Source: Acanthosoma haemorrhoidale (Eukaryota > Arthropoda > Insecta > Hemiptera > Acanthosomatidae). From it: 64,000 nucleotides of DNA. Below are positions 45,572 to 58,532 of the stretch, in pieces. The stretch is taken from assembly GCA_930367205.1 (NCBI GenBank), contig OV884013.1, positions 93,931,333-93,995,332 on the forward strand. The letters run 5' to 3'. A program made the translations under genes and the position numbers. Under the pieces are notes generated by a model that was given only the letters and a program-made list of their open reading frames with translations, did no database searches and was not told the DNA's origin. How positions within the stretch are numbered: position 1 is the first letter of the stretch; each line of letters opens with the position of its first letter.

Positions 45572-48500
45572 CTTGATTCGTTGAAACCCAAGCCTTTAAA
45601 TACACCGAAACAAAATATATATACAACTTAGACCACATTCATAATACATAGTCGGTCCAATAATTGGATTTACTGTTCAATAGCAGGCAATACTTAATAT
45701 GTAGATTGGGACATTCAGTAAGACCACGGATGCCCCCCCCCCATACATAACTCCCCTATCATTGACTTATGCCCTGTTCTATTTTCTGTAGCACTACGTC
45801 TCCTCCTATCACCCTCCCTCACATGCATAAGTATCCTCTTGTAGTATAGGTGCTATCTGACCCTGACCACCATCGCGTGAAACACACCCAGCGAGATTGG
45901 ATATCGACCGCTCTGTCTGAACTCGATCATATTTAGGAAGTTTCATCTTTATACTCTCTCAAAGCGGTCCTTTTTTCCTCATTTAACAAATCAATGATTT
46001 CTTGCAGTATTTTTAAAACCTCTTTTTTTCCATAACACATGTTCACGAATTAACACAAAAGCCTGGCTCTTTATCTGATGCCTGACCTTCGCGGGGAATA
46101 TTTTACTAAAAAAAACATCCCAGCTCTTTGATGTCTTTAATATACCCTCATTATTTCGAAATATTTTTTCTGATCTTAGCATAAGGAAGATCCTACAAAG
46201 ACGAAGAATCATTGATATAAATTCTGAAGTCAATGGTTACTCCTGTAAAGTAGAAACACGTGGCTACTCCCAAGGCTGCCGTTTCTTGTATTAATCCATT
46301 GTACATCGTCTTACATTCGGGCGATCGTGAAAATAACAAGATGGATATGAATTTTATTTTCATGTATCTAAAAGTCAATTTGTAGTATCGGGGTAACAAA
46401 TAAACTGAAACATCTTAGATTTAAATGCTTATTACTTTCTTCATGGTGTTATATGATATACACTATCTTAGGACATATGTTGAGACGTTGTGGGATGCGT
46501 TACCCTTTCATCTTTTAAAATTCATATCGGTTCCATATACAGACGAATTGCTTTGAATGTCTTCGAAAGAAGAGCTTCTAGTTAAAAATAAATACTAATT
46601 GTCTCTCAACAGTAATGTTTTTAATTTGGATCTTTCTTCGACAGTTTAATAATAAAATAAAAAAACATAATAAAACAAAAATATTGATCACGCATTTGGA
46701 AACAAGCAAACAATCAACAATAATCACAATTAATAAAACTTGGATATAACAAAAAATTACCCCAACCATACATAATATTTATTGAGTTAATATATAATAT
46801 AATATAATATAATAAAATAAAAAACAAGAATACTATAACATATTAATCATATAGCTACTACCCTAATTAACAATCTCAAATTTCTAAAATCGTGTAATCT
46901 CTATGTGATCTCTATGTGAATTTCTACTATCGTGTATAAGGGTTTTAGTAGAACTGACTGGTTTTATTTAGGAAAAATGGAGGGGGTGAATATTTTAAAT
47001 TCGTGTTTTTTTCTCACTGTCAAGTCCAATACATTCATCTGTTTCTATTCCTGTTGGAAATTTTATGTTTCTATTGTTTCTGTTTAAATAATTGGACGGC
47101 TCCTTCATTCCATTCTGAAAGCCAGTACACCGTCGATTTATCTTATTTGGATTTATTAAAACGAATAAAAATAAATATAAAATTTTGTGGACTTGATAGT
47201 GAGTACTTGTGCACAAAAACACGAATTTAATTATATTCCCCTTACTCACCACATGCCAATAGCCAAAGAGTTCAATGAAAAAACTTTAATGATGTCACAA
47301 AGAAAAATTATAGGAGGCTGTAAAAAAAAATCCCTCTGCTCCATATTTTGGGGCTATTTCCGATAAGTTAGAGAATATATTAAAGAAACATTAATATTGG
47401 CCTTTTAAAGTTACGGCACTTTACTGTAATGCATATCCCACATTAAGTTCATATACAATTAAAAAACAAAATAGATTATGTTGAACGTTTGTGGAACCAA
47501 TAGAAAATTGTTTATCAGATGCAAAGAATATCTAAATCAAGAAACAAGCCAGTTCTACCAGCAAGAGGATGCCTTACATAGGGTGGCTTCGCCACACCAT
47601 ACCGATGTTAAAGGATTAATAAGCCATAATTTGAAAAGCATATTAGATTTTCTAACATCGGACAAAATTTCTTGAAAAGAGGAAATAGTGAAAACATTAA
47701 ATCAAAGAAACTTAACTCCTATTTAGTTTGTTAAAGACAGTTGTGGAGAAAAGTGAGTCTTCCTACTAATCATTTATAACCGTTCTATTTATTTATAAGT
47801 ATAAGTATATGTAACCAAAGGAATATTAGGTTATTGCATTTTTATTTTATTTTATTGGTTTTCTATTGTTTTATTATACTTTTATATTATATTAATCTAT
47901 CTACTTACTATACGTACATAAACTAGAGGGTGCTTTATTTTTTAAATTGTGTATGCAACTGAGTTCTTCTAAACTGTAATGTTGAATGTATGTATGTTTT
48001 AATGATTATGATTCTTATGTACTGTTTTTACTATTTAATTTTGTCTCTATACACGCGTTTAATGTTTTTTATCATACCATTTTATTTTTATTTTACTTTT
48101 TCGCCGTAACTACGATTAATTGCTTTGAGCTGTCAAATAGTTGCAAGTAAACGATACAAGATAAACAATATCACGGAGAGACAATGTAATTTACATATAA
48201 TAATACTAAAATATGTGTAACTTTAGATATATAATAGATATCCATCCGCAGCTAGTAACAACCAAATAGCTTCAGGGTACTATTTCCTCGTTGCAGCTAT
48301 GAGTAGACATTGTCAATGCCCTACTTATTTTAGGAGAGTAAAACCAATTTTGGCACTAATAAGATCAACTTCAGGCTAAAGCTAGTGAAAATTTAATCTC
48401 GACAGAACGAGACAGGAGAGAGACAGTTGTTGACTCCACTGCCCGTACCCAGCTAATTCAAATAATGGGAAACCTCCCCTCGTGGAAACTGCCCTATAGA

Positions 48501-51500
48501 AAATATGCTCCGGATTCCCAGTCAATAAACAACTTTTTGGAAATGTATATGAAACGTATCCTTTCGAAGAATACCCAGGATATTAAAAATATTTTTAAAT
48601 GGGCTATGCATCCAGGCATGTTTGTTGCGATCGTTCTTATTTGACACACATCAATTTTCATGACCGGTTCGGATTCATAAATTAAATGGATTTTTCACGG
48701 GGAACAATAGCGACTAGTTTTTTTAACTCTAATTCGATGAGTAACTTCAGCTAACGTAAGATGATTTGCTATAAATTCAACTTTGTTAATGATTTATTTC
48801 TTGTTTTTTATTACATCTATATTACAGTCTTCAGAACAGTGGTCATTGCTAAATGGATTCCCAATAGTAGAAATTGATGATCATTGCGTCCTAAAGCCTA
48901 TGCAGGCAGAAGCAAAAAACAAGAATAATAAATAAGTCATCACACACACATATACATATGCTAAACTTCTTCACGCTTATCCATTCAAAGATGAAAAAAT
49001 TATGTACTCTGTTTGTTTTGTTTTTTACCGAGACTCTAATGTCATAAAAACTATCATTCTATATCAACTTATTCGCAAAATCTTGGAATTTTTTTAGTGT
49101 ACTCTTACAATTACTAGTACAATTACTCTTACAATTGGTAGTTGTAATAATGCTTTTTCTTTACTTATTTTTGTTTTTGTTATTTATGACACATCATTGA
49201 TTTTTTATATTATTCTTTTTATATATTATTCTTTTAAATTTATATACGCCAGAATTCCAATTTTATATTATATAGTTTACTTTTAATTAATCCCCGTGTT
49301 TATACTTTTAAGTTGTTAAGGTGTTTATTTTAATTTGTTACCCGTGAGTTAAGGTATGTATGTATCTACATATTTGTCTGTGAATACGAGTGTGCATTTA
49401 TTGTAACATTATTTTTATGTTCTAGGGGATTATATTATAAAATGTGCTTGGAAATAGATTTTTTGACCTTAGGTGTAAAAACAGCTGAGGATACCACCCA
49501 CTGGCAACAATGAAAAATGTATATATTTTATTATAAATCATTGTTTGTCAGGTGACCACTAGTTATTATTCATAAATCTTGATTCCCATATATGCTAGTT
49601 ATAAAACATTTGAAATAGATCATTTATGCACAAGGAGCATATAGAACCCTGAGATCACATTAAATGAAACATTATAAAATAAACTAGTACTCTTTATGAA
49701 CTTTTTATAAATGTATTTTTACTCCTTGCAAAGAAGAAAGTAAAAAATGTATTAAAGTTTTATTTTTATGTTGTTTGCAGGTTATTGATTTTTTTTCTTG
49801 ATATTTGTTTCTGTTTATATTCAAGATAAATACGTTTCATCTAGAGATATATTTTTTGTTAAATTCTTTCTTTTCTTTGTGCACTTTTTTTTTTTATATT
49901 TTATTTACTGATTATAAGTGTAGCAGATACTGAAAGGTTAAAGAATACTCCACTTTATGTTAAATGAATGTTTGTTCTTAATGGACATATTCTCAGAAAA
50001 AAAATTTTTATTATAAACATTATGAGTGATAAGGTTTAACATACAGACGGGCCTTTTGAAAGTAAAGCCTCCCATAAATTCAATATCTCTTGGAATACCC
50101 TGACCCTTGTGCTAAGACAGCAAATGTATATTAAAAGGAGATCAATGGGTTAAGAAAAAGTAAGGGCTGCTCTCTTGAGAGAGCCTGACCTCAAAACCGG
50201 TGAGTCCAAGAGTTAGAGAGTGAGCCCTTCTATTGAGCAGAGAACAGAGAAACGGAATTATTCCTCTAATTAAAGAGCAAGAACTAGGGAGGCCTTTATT
50301 ACTGAGGCCCTCACAGGCCCTGCTAAAGTAGCAATTTGGAAAGTGGATCTCACTTTCCCATATCCGGTTCTTCTATTTTTCGTACCTAGGAGAGCCATGG
50401 GTCGGAACCCTTATACCTTTATAGGATTTTTTTCTCTCATTGGGGTCAAATGCCAGTGACTACTTATGGCAATACAATCTTGCAACAAAACAAGTAATCT
50501 AAACTTGATGAAAAACGAAGTAAATGAGTTTAAGCATTAGTTGAGAAATCTGCTTCGGTTGATGAAGATATCTATATATCTGTATGTCTGCATATGTGTG
50601 TGTGAAGAGTATGCAGGGCGTCAATAAATACTTTACAATGGTACGGCCAGCTACTAGATTAATTTTAATAGTTATAATAATAATAACTGAAGCCACCCAC
50701 CCAATTATATTTATAACAACATCCAACGATTGTTGTTAAAAACAAACCTTTTTGAAACACCCAAAGAAATTCGGAATGGTTAATATAATCAAAATTAATT
50801 CACTATACAATTTATTATACATAAGGTATTGAAAATATAATTGTTAATATAAAAGAAATGAACTTATTGCCTACAAAATAACTAAATAAATTATTAATAT
50901 ACAAATTAATTAAATTGAGTTCGTTATCCTTAATTATTACTGTTGACAAATAACACTGGTCAGTATAGCTTTTCACTAGTATTTAGTACCTTATTTAATA
51001 TTAATTAGGAGTTACTAGAGTAGCGGGCTTGTTTGATGTTCCTTTGTTGAGTTTCCTGACTGAATCCTTACTATGCCTTTAATATTTCCTCTACGACACC
51101 AATTGACAGTAACTTAAAACTTCCTTATAGTTAACAAAATGAAATAACCGTTCAATTTGGCACGGGAGCCAGCCTCCTTCGTCCGAGGATAGACGTGGAC
51201 TCACTACTCTTCCTACTCTTCTTATCCCCATTCTATCAGCCAAAAAAATATCACATGTTCACCCCTGGATTCGATTGATTGAGCGTTGTCATCCGCTGCG
51301 TAGCTTGAGTAAAATAGCCAGGGCGACCGCGCTGATCTCCCCGCGTCATCTGAGAACCTCCAATCAATCGGAAAACAATATCCTACCGATGATCTGGCTT
51401 TCCGTCTCGAACATTCAAACCAGCTCGCTGGCAAATTTAAACTTATTATATGAATTAAATATGATTAGATAAAATCACTGAAGGTAATGAAATAAAATAA

Positions 51501-51530
51501 AAATTAAGTACTTATTTACTTGGATTTCGG
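45572..51530. other. AT-rich non-coding stretch with a GC-rich island
   Basis: No supported gene. An (AATAT)-type run lies at about 46,792-46,815. A GC-rich, CpG-containing island at about 51,160-51,440 has no recognised frame; it could be a promoter or 5' exon of a host gene, or an element fragment. A GC-richer patch also lies at 50,100-50,460. Confidence 0.4.
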
Positions 51531-51557
51531 AGTGAGAGAGAGAGAGAGAGAGAGAGG

Positions 51558-51640
<83 letters not shown>

Positions 51641-51664
51641 TATCATATATATATATATATATAT
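51531..51664 (+). repeat. (GA)n microsatellite followed by (AT)n
   Basis: About 107 bases of GA dinucleotide (51,531-51,637), interrupted once by GGGGG near 51,556-51,560. After a short break, (AT)n follows at 51,645-51,664. Confidence 0.97.
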
Positions 51665-52132
51665 ACTAATGGTGTACTTACTCCCTTACAAGCGCGGAGC
51701 GTACAATCTTGAATCACAATCTGCAAAAACTACTGTGGTGGTAGCAGGTAACATGTAATAAACAATAGAAAACCACCAAGAGAGAGATGAAAGCAGGGTT
51801 ATCGAAAACACATGAACGCAACAAAATATAAAATGCAAAGTAAACAAAGTCTTGTGTCGTGTCCTTAAAATTAGTATATGTATGTGTCCGATAGTATCAA
51901 ACCCCAAATAATGCATGAATTTTTATTCGAGCAATCTTAGGGTTAAAGTAATGAAATAATCGCTAATGTAAAAACGAAATCAAGAAAATTATCGTATATA
52001 TGAGGACATCAAAGATCCTTTTGGTTGACATTCCTAAAACAAACAAAACACACACACAAAAGAAAGTAGTTAGTTTGCTTCAATAAATTACAAAATGTTT
52101 ATACTAGACCGTTCAAATCATAAAATATTAAA
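51665..52132. other. Non-coding spacer
   Basis: Nothing recognised. A short CA run occurs at about 52,048-52,057. Confidence 0.4.
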
Positions 52133-52550
52133 TACCATTCCAATAATTTACACCTAGCACAGTCATTACACTGCACCACAGATCCCTATAATCCTCGTCG
52201 GAGACTAAAGCAGCATTGGCCAGGTGACCTACTATAAATACATGGCAGTGGGAGTCCTGATAATGGCCAGTTTCTATAGGGGCAAGCATGTCCCGAGCGT
52301 CTGTGGTTCTCACGCTCTCTAGCGTGGTAGATGGAGGAGCGTGAAGGATTTTCTCAGACTCTGTTTCTTTTTTCGTATGAGAAGGAAGGTGAGAACAATG
52401 TTTATTTGGGTGGCATCTGGGCTGTTTGTAAATACTTTGAGAATGAACCAATGAGTGAATCAAGAACAATGTGGTATGAATGAGAACATTGATCGCAGTG
52501 ACTTATGGCCCAATAAATCCCGATTGTAATTTTATCGCAATAAGTATTGT
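52133..52550 (+). mobile_element. LINE family A 3' end, copy A5
   Basis: Plus-strand 3' UTR copy sharing GCACAGTCATTACACTGCAC, ATCCCTATAATCCTC, GAGCGTCTGTGG and GGCATCTGGGCTGT with A4. It ends in CCCAATAAATCCCGATTGTA and an A-rich tail. The 5' truncation point is near 52,133. No clear target-site duplication. It is more diverged than A4. Confidence 0.72.
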
Positions 52551-53133
52551 TGAATTAATATATTGAAAAATAAATCATAATTTGTTGCTACTCTGAGTTA
52601 GTACTGTGTCACATACTGTGTTTATATTCGCAGAAACCAGTTAACTAATCATTTGTCGACTGAAATCCAAGTCGAAAGAAAATTCACTAATCTCGGGGCT
52701 CAAAAATGAACATTAATTAAATCAAGCTATTACCTTAAAGACATTACCGTAATAGAACACCTATTAAATATTACTTTCAAACCCCCGTAAAATTGTCAGC
52801 TTCGTTAAACCGGTGGTTAATCAACCTCTGTCTTTGATGCCAGATTTTTTTTCCTCCCTCAGCCGACAGAGGACGTGCTTTATCTGGAACGATGACTCCG
52901 AAACAGGCTCCTTAATGAACCTTCGTTATCGCGCAGTCCATATTCCTAGTCATCCTCATCCCAGCAATATCATTATCACACATGTGATGTTAAATACAGT
53001 TTATCAAAATCCCTGTTAGATGAGGAATACAGCGTTTTAATTTAATCAGATGTCCTTCAGTAATAAAATAAAAATGCGTAATCACAGCTGTATGGAATGA
53101 AATGGTGTTGCAAGCAGATAGTATTTTATTTTT

Positions 53134-53181
53134 GGATATATGGATGCTATAAATTATAGCGCAATAAAGGATATATGGATG
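53134..53181 (+). mobile_element. Possible 22-bp ultra-truncated LINE insertion with 13-bp duplication
   Basis: GGATATATGGATG at 53,134-53,146 is repeated exactly at 53,169-53,181. It brackets CTATAAATTATAGCGCAATAAA. The insert resembles the last bases of family A (ATTATAATTTTAGCACAATAAA). A simple tandem duplication is the alternative. Confidence 0.45.
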
Positions 53182-55348
53182 GTTCAATTTATTTATTCTT
53201 TATTTCATTTGGGGCATTTTTTATGTGCAGGCACACCCCCAGGCTTTATATACTATTAGTTATTAGTTAGATAGTGGTAGCAGCAGGCATCACATTTTCC
53301 TTAAGTTTTCTTCTTCTATTTTCTAAATATCCTGCCAATCTATAACACCCCCATATAGGAGATTCCATCAGATCTGTATATACTTATTCAAGATAATCAT
53401 AATATATTAATATTAAATGCCAATTAATTTACTTCGTTCTCAGGTTAGCTTTATGCATTAAAGGCAGAAATCTGATTACTTCCTATTATCCTTTAATATC
53501 CTCAGTTGACAACTGTTTTTTATGATTCTACGATGTATGATTGACTCTTAAGTTAAGCTCCGGGCAGCATCAGTATTCAACCTTAATCCCCGAACGTCGG
53601 GATGTAAACATCCCAAATGTAAATATACAGGGTTATAGACTTGAAATAAACAGTCTATTTCTAACTTTCATGCGTTTTGTTTCTCTGTATCTTTTTTCCT
53701 TTTTTATTTTAATTCGAAAGTCGATAAACATTAACTTCTGCATCTTTGGTTATAGTACTACTGTTGCTGCGATTATTTACGCTATGGCTTACGAACTACC
53801 GAAGGCCGGTAGTCTACCAGACGTCTTCAGTCGTAAGTCATCTCTTGTTGAGAAAACTGATGCTACTTTGTTTTCTCTTTGGCTGCCCATGCTGTTGGCT
53901 CATAGTTCGTCCCTCGCCTCATAATTGTTTAAAAATACGTATACTAAAAATGAATACCATTATGTTATAAATTTTAGTTAATTTATTGTACATTGACTTA
54001 TATATTACAGATTTACGATTTCAAATAATCCCTAGCTTGTTGAGGTTTTTTTTTTTTATCTTCACCACGAAAGTTTATAAGCAAATGAAATAAAAAAAAA
54101 AGTGGACATAAACCATGTGAAATCGAAGAAAGCTGTTGCGGTAACAAAACCAGACCAGAATACGCAAACAGTTTGTTTTGTACTTCATTGGACTTTCTGG
54201 AGGCACAGACGCGCTGGCACAAATGCCGTTCAATGAAGGCATTCAAATGTCTTCTATTCACTGATGTGCTATTCAAGATCTCAAATAGTCCGTAAATATC
54301 TATATTTGCAAATGTTCGAGTACTCTCACGCAGCACATTCAGACCAACAGGCCAACGTGCCTGCCACCATGAAACGAAATGTTCTTGAGATTAATTTACA
54401 TAAATAATCCGTTTTCCTAATGTGCTGTTCTTCAACCCTGAGCTATTTTCCCATTTCCATTCTTTCATACCATAAACAATTTTTGCCAAAACAAGTATTC
54501 AATCTTCGTTACCTTTCAAGCACATCAGAGTTATTGCGATTCATTGCTACAATCACTACAAATGCTTACTTTAAGTTACCAAAGAAATGATTTCTTAAAT
54601 GCGAGTACGAATTAACTAAATTTTATCTTATAAAGAATCTTAAGATAGATGTTTTTTAAGGCTAAATATTCATAAAATAGAAGAAATACTCAAAAATTTC
54701 AATCAGGTATATAAGTTCCGATGAAAAAGGGATATTAGAAAAAATAAGAATAATCAGATTCTTATCACAGCCCTTATCAAATAAATAGCGCATCTTATAA
54801 TGAAAAGAAAGGATTAGGTCAAAGCAATCAGTGTTAATCTTGCCAGTCTCTAAGCCTGCTTACCATCCCTTTTATGTCAAAAAGATTTCTATACATCGCT
54901 GATTTTGAAAAATGTTGAGCACGTAGGGACAGTTCTTTTATCCGAACGTTCTACTGCCACGGTTGAAAAAAGTATTCAATTAGATAGAAAAATTAAAGGT
55001 ATAATTCAGGACACATCAAAACATGCTAATTATTTATCGATTAAAATACATTAACGGGAACTAATAAAATAAAAAATAACGCGAATCAAAGCCCATTTCA
55101 CTTGCTTGAAACATTTTATCATAATTGGTTGAGTAGTTAATTTCTTTCCAGCCAATTTCCATCAGTTTTTTCGGTGACTACTCTAGTTGTTTGCAATTTT
55201 TTTCAATCAAGGTAATGATTGAAGAAATGAAATAAATTATTTTTGCTCAAAAAGAGTATGATTTTTTCATAATTTAATGAACTGTCGTCGAGACTTCATC
55301 CCGGACTCGGAGTCCTCTCGAAATAGTTGAGCTCTATTTTATCCTAAA
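53182..55348. other. Non-coding DNA with one unassigned open frame
   Basis: Mostly AT-rich. The minus frame at about 54,105-54,380 has an ordinary protein-like composition (for example DIYGLFEILNSTSVNRRHLN) but no recognised family. The plus frame 53,541-53,924 is probably chance. Confidence 0.35.
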
Positions 55349-55600
55349 TCATCTTCATTTGGTCAGACATACCTCTCGCAAGAGGTTAAAGAACGCCGAC
55401 CTTTTAGTTTTAACTTTTATGATTCATAAGATGAGCCCCATCACTTTTTAAACATGTATGGACAATGAATGTATAGTGTACCTTATACCTTTGTAACAAT
55501 CGCAAATCACAATAAAATTATATAAAATAAAGTCAAGCTACAGTATATATATATAAGTATATAATATTGGCCTATAGTAAATATATATACCTTTATATAG
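55349..55600 (+). mobile_element. LINE family B fragment, copy B3, with internal deletion
   Basis: GGTCAGACATACCTCTCG at 55,358 and AAAGAACGCCGAC match family B ORF2 at 15,367-15,405. About 190 bp are then missing. Homology resumes at TTTAGTTTTAA (55,403) through ATGATTCATAAGATGAGCCC and the 3' UTR to about 55,600. Confidence 0.65.
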
Positions 55601-55704
55601 AATCTATATTGATTTCCATAATTTTTAATAACAAGGATATATGGAAAAAAAATCTTGATTTCAGTAACTAGGCTTCCAATTTTCAATATTATCTTTATTT
55701 TTAT

Positions 55705-56690
55705 ATTGCTTTGTAATAATCTTCTACATTTAAAATTGCATTATCCGAACGACGCACTTTCCTCTCCTCTGGAAACATTCCATGAGTGAGTGCCCTATTC
55801 ACCAAACACCTCATCTTACCGCCCAATTAGCCTACTCCTTATCCTCTCAAAAATATTTTAAAAACTCCTATTAAAACGTCTACTTCCAATTGTTGAATCC
55901 AAAAACCCTTTTCCAACTTTTACCGTCTGTGTAGTTTTTGGCTTTTTAGCCTCGTGTGTGGGTCCCATTTCAGCCTTTTGTCGAGATGGAATCCTAAATA
56001 CCATACTGCCTTGGGTACAGGAAGAGGAATGGCATTAAACAAAACTAGTTGACAGGACTTTCGGAACCAGTTTGGTTTCCGTCAACAATATTCCACTGCT
56101 CAACAAGGCCTTCGCTTTGTTGATCACATATCCTTAGCCCTTCGAAATAAACAGGATTGCACTGCTGCCTTTCTGGCATATCTCAAGCTTTTTACAGGGT
56201 TTGGCACGCAGGAGCTCAAAACATACTTACCACACACATGTAGACCCTTTTCCTAACCCTACAATCCTACCTTTCGAACCGCTTCTTCCAAGTCCGCTTT
56301 GGTTTAGAATATTCTAACTACTATCCTATAAAAACAGGAGTTCTACTGGGCAGCGTCCTGGGTCCCATTCTCTTTAATCCATACATTTCTGATGTCCCCT
56401 CTACCCCAATATCTTCTTGGCAACAATAGAAGATGAGACTGCAGTCCTGTCATCCCATCCAGACCCCGATAAGTATCCCATAACCTTAAAACACCTTGTT
56501 GAGATCGAGTATTGGTGCAACCAATGGCGAATTAAAGTTAATGAAGCAAAATGTTCCCACATTACCTTCACCCTCTGTCGCAAGTCCTGACCACTAGTTT
56601 TTCCAATTCCATTCCTCTTCCTGTATCCGAGATAGTATTGTATTTAGGCTTCCGTCTCGACAAATCAACAAGGGTCCCATCTGGCAGGCC
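55705..56690 (+). mobile_element. Rearranged LINE family A copy A6 with internal inverted duplication
   Basis: A plus-strand family A ORF2 fragment truncated at both ends: no endonuclease, no C-terminus and no 3' UTR. It collinearly matches A2 from the pre-palm region to the thumb, except that about 55,935-56,050 is inverted and duplicates a more 3' part of the same element. No target-site duplication was found. Confidence 0.75.
55705..56690 (+). pseudogene. Reverse transcriptase fragment, Jockey-like ORF2 (copy A6)
   Basis: The broken plus-strand frames carry YRPISLL-like sequence (about 55,815), FGFRQQYSTAQQGLRF (about 56,077), a stretch around motif A with the catalytic region damaged, a motif B equivalent with VLLGSVLGPILFN (QG lost) and EIEYWCNQWRIKVNEAKC, ending PLPVSEIVLYLGFRLDKS. 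At motif C the expected FADD reads as EDE-like sequence after a frame disturbance near 56,430, so the catalytic aspartates are lost. Between the palm start and FGFR lies the inverted segment whose complement encodes VWYLGFHLDKRLKWDPHTRL. Dead. Confidence 0.72.
55935..56050 (-). repeat. Inverted duplicated segment inside copy A6
   Basis: Read on the minus strand, this corresponds to the LPVSET...LGFHLDKR...RLK region. A6 also carries that region in normal orientation at about 56,605-56,690. Two diverged copies in opposite orientation therefore lie about 555 bp apart in one element. Confidence 0.7.
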
Positions 56691-58439
56691 TTTTTGTCAT
56701 TTCATAAATATATTGGAGTTGACAAAAAAAAATTTATATGTATTTGATATTATTGGGGCTAATAATGGCGAGGTGACATAACCTCAGATCAACTGGTAAT
56801 CTACAAGAGTGGTTTAGTGATTAGTATTATTATATGGATTTATGGGTGTATACAATTTATGTTGCTGTCGGGGGCTTGGAGGCCGGTTTGTCTGTGTGTG
56901 TGGGGTCTGTGGCTCGGACAAGGTAATTGCAATTTGCTACGGTCGCTGCTCCAGCTACCTCTGGATTGATTGAAGGAGCTTCGCTTGCCATTTCCAAGAG
57001 ATGACCAATTCTCAGAAATATTTGGAAATTAAAGAATCAGTAGAAGCACTATTTTGTTTTACCTGCATTATAAATTTTAAATATCAATATAATTGAAATA
57101 AAAAACGTAAATAAGTAAAAAAATAACACTTACAAGACTCCGTTTATTTTCTTAAATAATTTTGGAAAAAAAATGTTATTTATATATATTCTTCACTTAT
57201 ATTAAATGGACGTTTTCTTCTGTTCTATTAGTGGCTCACAGAGCATTATGTTTCTAAATAGCTTTCATTTATTTTGAAGAAGCTACGAACTTATGTACGC
57301 TCCTAACAATTGGGAATATATTAAGATATATTCTTGAGATGTGGTTCGAGAAAGCTTAAAACTGAAAGGAAGCTTTTTATCAAGTTTATTTTTTGTAATT
57401 CTTCGTCCTGATATTGCATTTTGGCTGAAATATGATTATTTAAATGTGTAATGTACTTTTGATATTCCAGATTAAGCAAATTATTTTTACTACCACTATT
57501 GTTGAACACAAAGCCAGACAGACGAAAGATAACCTTCTCGTACTTTCTTTAAAGTAGAACTCTTCCTTTCGGATGGGCAACAAATAAGCCACAGGGCGTA
57601 GAGTAAATCACAATCAACACAGTCTTAATTTTCTCATACGCCTTAAATGAATTTTTTTTACGAAAAATACTTTATTTAACTGTAAAAAAAATATTAAAAT
57701 TTGAATAAGATAAGCATAAAACCGTTTGTGTTAGGAAACATAAGTCCATCCAATAATAATTATTATTATTAAAATTGTGAAAAATAAAAATATAATTGAA
57801 ACAAAAAGTCCAAAAACCCGATTTCAATTATTGAATTGAAAAATCTTGAATTAACTTCTGAGCTGAAACTTGCCTATCAACCTTGTGGTATACACTTAAA
57901 CTTTCAGATCGACTGGTTCATATCAGAGACCACTATTACAACTCACGTTGCCTTCTTCTCAATTAAACATTTTAATCTTAAAACAATGTTCATTCAGACC
58001 TGATGTAAACCAGTCCACTGTCGACAATAACTACGAACATAAGAGCGAATAACACTGGGAGAAACAATAGGTTGTACGGCGGTGTCCTCGCAACTTAAAC
58101 ACAACTATTCCCGGACTTGCAACTTTCTCAAAGGAACTGTGCGGCAACCGCAGAACCACAACTGCTAATGTCATACATGGATGCATCCCAGATAGGGTGT
58201 GCTGTCCCGGACGCAGAACATGGATTAGTAATGTCCATTAATAAAATGTAGTTGGGCCACAGTCGCATAAAGTGTAATTTTTTTTTTATTGATAACAGTC
58301 ATCCAGGGGGATGGGAGAACTACCCATCGCTTCATTGAGAAACGTTCTTAGTACAAGTGACTTTTAACTTGGAGTGACACAAAATGTGAGTAATGAGCAT
58401 TTTATTTACGTTTCGTTGTTGTTGTTTTTTTAACATGGA
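56691..58439. other. AT-rich non-coding DNA
   Basis: No gene recognised. A GC-richer patch lies at about 58,080-58,230. Confidence 0.42.
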
Positions 58440-58493
58440 AAAAATGTTTACTGTCATTATATCAAGTTTTTTTTCTTCTAGTTGTTTAGTCGT

Positions 58494-58532
58494 TACCTGA
58501 TAATTGACTAATGAAGTTCGAAACGTCGCAGG
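58494..58532 (+). ncRNA. Hammerhead-ribozyme-like motif 3 (degenerate)
   Basis: CCTGATAATTGACTAATGAA then GTTCGAAACGTCGC. The upstream context (about 58,463-58,494, CAAG..TTTTTTCTTCTAGTTG) also parallels the sequence before motif 2 (CAAGATTTTCTTCTGGTTG). The copies are therefore related beyond the core. The G8 position is again A. Confidence 0.45.

Noticed and set aside
53541..53924. Plus frame of 127 codons, perhaps with endonuclease-like IPNVNIQGYRLE
   Set aside because: The resemblance to LINE endonuclease openings is too short, and the rest of the frame is low-complexity hydrophobic sequence.
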